DNA from: Dorea sp. CAG:317
GTDB taxonomy: Bacteria; Bacillota; Clostridia; Lachnospirales; Lachnospiraceae
DNA: 7,837 nucleotides
Direction: 5' to 3'
Assembly (NCBI GenBank): GCA_000433535.1
Contig: FR892657.1
Coordinates: 1-7,837, forward strand
The notes under the pieces: generated by a model
What the model was told of the DNA's origin: nothing
The model's input: the letters and a program-made list of their open reading frames with translations, nothing else
Databases searched by the model: none
Shown here: positions 6,361 to 7,837 of the stretch, one piece after another
How the letters are laid out: every line of letters begins with the position of its first letter
Numbering within the stretch: position 1 is the stretch's first letter
Program-made: the position numbers and the translations under genes

Positions 6361-6369
6361 TAGTCCAAT
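6352..6369. promoter_or_regulatory. Imperfect dyad overlapping the transaldolase -35 box
   Basis: Read on the minus strand the sequence is ATTGGACTATTGACCAAT. The ATTGG and CCAAT ends are perfectly inverted, and 6 of 7 positions match in each arm around a 4-bp centre. It covers the whole -35 hexamer TTGACC. A protein bound here would compete with RNA polymerase, so it is a candidate repressor site, but the dyad is short and could be fortuitous. Confidence 0.3.
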
Positions 6370-6387
6370 GTTTCTATTAGTAATTTT

Positions 6388-6418
6388 AACAATTAATAAT
6401 ATATATTTATTAATTGTT
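6388..6418. promoter_or_regulatory. Perfect 12-bp inverted repeat, 7-bp spacer; possible operator
   Basis: The arms AACAATTAATAA (6388-6399) and TTATTAATTGTT (6407-6418) are perfect reverse complements around the spacer TATATAT. The element lies 28 bp upstream of the -35 box of the transaldolase promoter. Each arm has a single C or G and the minus-strand reading is not followed by a T run, so it does not look like a terminator for the LacI-type gene. A repressor or activator site is a reasonable inference, with the neighbouring LacI-family protein as one candidate. It lacks the central CG usual for LacI-family operators. Confidence 0.4.
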
Positions 6419-6481
6419 TTCCAAAAGATAATGAAGGTTATTTTTACATTTCTTCATATTTCAAAAAGTTCTCAATCAAAT

Positions 6482-6495
6482 TATTATTAATAATA
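6482..6495. repeat. Perfect 14-bp AT palindrome
   Basis: TATTATTAATAATA reads identically on both strands. It lies 19 bp beyond the stop codon of the LacI-type gene, in an intergenic stretch of about 14% GC by hand count. With no G or C it is unlikely to be an intrinsic terminator. It could be a protein-binding site or chance in AT-rich DNA. Confidence 0.5.
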
Positions 6496-6513
6496 TTTTC
6501 AAATACATTAATT

Positions 6514-7626
6514 TTATTTTTTACTGCGCCGCTTTTTGCTGTTTTCCCTGGCATAAGAAGTTGTTCCTCTCACAATGAGTTTCGGCTCGTATTCCACATG
6601 ATATGTGCTGATTGGCTCCATATCAGAATACTTATTATTATGAGAAGAAATTTTCTTCATGATAATGTCGCAGGCGTCCCGCCCTTTAAAAATGACAAAG
6701 TGTTCAATTGTTGTAAGTTCCACTTTATGCATGCGGGCAAACAATGTATTATCACATCCCATAACGGAAATATCTCCCGGGACCTTGATCTTCGCCTCAT
6801 AGAGAGCGTCAAGAATTCCAAATGCGATCATATCATTCAACCCTACAATCGCGGTAATATCCTTCGTTTCTTCCAGAAGTTCACGCGTCAGCTCATAACC
6901 GATCTTGTATTCCGAATCAATATGAGCCACATCAAGGTCGAGCTCCTCCCGCGCCGCTTTGATAATTACCTGATCCTTGATTCCGGCTTCCGCAAATTCT
7001 TTCAAAAAGCCTTCCACTCTCTTGGATCTCTGCTTCTGTCTTGTCGTAAGAGGTGGGGCAATATATGCCACTTTGCGGTGTCCCAGTTCCAGAAGATGCT
7101 TTGCCATCATTCTTCCAAGCTTCGAATTATCAAGTTCTACCGCATCTACGTTCAGTTTTTCATTCTGATTGTTAATGATCGCAACCGGAATCTCCCTGGA
7201 AAGCTCTTCCACCAGCCCCATAAAGCAATGGCTGGGATTACAGGTATAAATGATCCCAAGCGGCTTTAATTCCCACATCATTTTCAGGTACCGTTCTTCC
7301 ATTCGCAGATCCCTCTGCGTGTTGCATACAAAGAGTCCGAAGCCCTGTTCTTTCGCCCTTGACTCGATTCCCTGAAGAAGCATCACATAATATGGATTTG
7401 TCAGGTTGGAACAAAACACCACAAGAAGCTTTTCTTTCTTGCTTTCTTTTCTTGCCTTTCGCTTCTGCGGCACATATCCTAAATCTTTGGCTGCCTGCTC
7501 TACTTTTTCCACTGTTTCCTTCGAAAAAGACACATTATATTTTTTATTCAATACCATAGATACCGTAGACTGGGATACCCCCGCCGCTTTCGCGATATCC
7601 GTGGAAGTCACTTTTTTCTTTCTCAT
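6514..7626 (-). CDS. LacI family transcriptional regulator with atypical basic hinge
   Basis: This 370-residue protein has the usual LacI/GalR layout. A helix-turn-helix lies at about residues 6-27 (TSTDIAKAAGVSQSTVSMVL), a linker at about 50-66, and a periplasmic-binding-protein-like effector domain at about 67-355 ending in EPKLIVRGTT. The effector domain carries typical signatures (SNLTNPYY, LGHRKVAYI, GLNDMIAFG, DISVMGCDNT). In most relatives the linker reads like P-N-x-x-A-R-x-L, and its leucine inserts into the operator minor groove. Here it is KRKARKESKKEK, with no leucine until L67. The C-terminus ends in a basic tail, KKRRSKK. The start is fixed by the family N-terminus but has only a poor ribosome binding site (AAGG about 22 nt upstream, inside recR), so translation may be coupled to recR. 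Its position upstream of the transaldolase/transketolase operon makes that operon a plausible target. The effector is unknown and no transporter gene is adjacent. Confidence 0.93.
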   Translation of the reverse strand: MRKKKVTSTDIAKAAGVSQSTVSMVLNKKYNVSFSKETVEKVEQAAKDLGYVPQKRKARKESKKEKLLVVFCSNLTNPYYVMLLQGIESRAKEQGFGLFVCNTQRDLRMEERYLKMMWELKPLGIIYTCNPSHCFMGLVEELSREIPVAIINNQNEKLNVDAVELDNSKLGRMMAKHLLELGHRKVAYIAPPLTTRQKQRSKRVEGFLKEFAEAGIKDQVIIKAAREELDLDVAHIDSEYKIGYELTRELLEETKDITAIVGLNDMIAFGILDALYEAKIKVPGDISVMGCDNTLFARMHKVELTTIEHFVIFKGRDACDIIMKKISSHNNKYSDMEPISTYHVEYEPKLIVRGTTSYARENSKKRRSKK

Positions 7627-7630
7627 AATA

Positions 7631-7837
7631 TTACAACTGTGTTCTACCTTCTAACGCTCTAAGAAGCGTTACTTCATCAATATATTCCAGATCTCCGCCT
7701 ACCGGAACGCCACTGGCAATCCTGCTTACTTTCACGCCGATCGGCTTGATGAGTTTGCTGATATACATCGCAGTTGTCTCACCCTCCAGACTGGAATTTG
7801 TGGCAATGATCACTTCTTCCACATCTCCTTCCAGACG
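7631..7837 (-). CDS. recR: Recombination mediator protein RecR, C-terminal part (cut by window edge)
   Basis: These are the last 68 codons and the TAA stop of recR; the 5' part lies beyond the right edge. The visible piece starts RLEGDVEEVIIATNSSLEGE and continues to SRIASGVPVGGDLEYIDE and ALEGR. It matches the end of the Toprim domain and the conserved C-terminus of RecR, including the ATN..EGE and RIA.GVPVGG signatures. RecR works with RecO, and with RecF in many bacteria, to load RecA onto SSB-coated single-stranded DNA during gap repair. The zinc finger and helix-hairpin-helix region expected upstream cannot be checked here. The stop codon is only 4 bp before the start of the LacI-type gene, which suggests one transcript. 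The family call is secure. Confidence 0.95.
   Translation of the reverse strand, partial: RLEGDVEEVIIATNSSLEGETTAMYISKLIKPIGVKVSRIASGVPVGGDLEYIDEVTLLRALEGRTQL

Noticed and set aside
6431..6457. ATGAAG...CTTCAT pairing as a terminator for the LacI-type gene
   Set aside because: The stem is 6 bp with a 15-nt loop and no T tract in the minus direction; this is expected by chance in such AT-rich DNA.
6598..7269. Plus-strand open frame of 223 codons opposite the LacI-type gene
   Set aside because: It lies entirely within a clear LacI-family coding region on the other strand and shows no recognisable domain.

Overview
This is a low-GC Firmicutes chromosome segment, most likely from a gut Lachnospiraceae or close clostridial relative. 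That placement is an inference from the split transketolase, the Fsa-type transaldolase, the DUF5711-like/CvpA pair, strong AGGAGG-type ribosome binding sites and sigma-A promoters of TTGACA/TATAAT type. No taxonomic marker gene is complete. Every gene is on the minus strand, so transcription runs from position 7837 towards 1.

Region by region in transcription order: (1) 7837-6514 holds the 3' end of recR, then 4 bp later a LacI-family repressor with an unusual basic hinge, probably in the same transcript. (2) 6513-6268 is a very AT-rich intergenic stretch with three dyad or palindromic elements and a clear promoter. (3) 6267-3814 is a non-oxidative pentose phosphate operon: a small transaldolase, then the N-terminal and C-terminal halves of a split transketolase whose reading frames overlap by 13 bp, closed by a 10-bp-stem terminator. 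(4) 3627-242 encodes three envelope proteins in a row: a single-pass protein with a cytoplasmic domain resembling a degenerate JAMM/MPN fold and an external LysM domain, a single-pass DUF5711-like protein with a probable beta-propeller ectodomain, and a CvpA-family membrane protein with a long insertion. (5) 241-1 is non-coding. It carries two consensus promoters with A-tract upstream regions, pointing off the left edge, with a GAAA-tetraloop terminator between them. The gene they drive lies outside the window and might be an rRNA operon.

The transaldolase and both transketolase halves together supply sugar-phosphate interconversion between pentoses and glycolysis. The LacI-type regulator just upstream is the obvious candidate controller, but this is inferred from position only. 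The three envelope genes may form a functional unit. The most distinctive points are the MPN-like/TM/LysM protein, the LacI protein without the usual hinge leucine beside AT-only dyads, and the tandem promoter/terminator arrangement at the left edge. No mobile elements, CRISPR arrays, tRNA or rRNA genes are visible, and no gene-free stretch exceeds about 250 bp.
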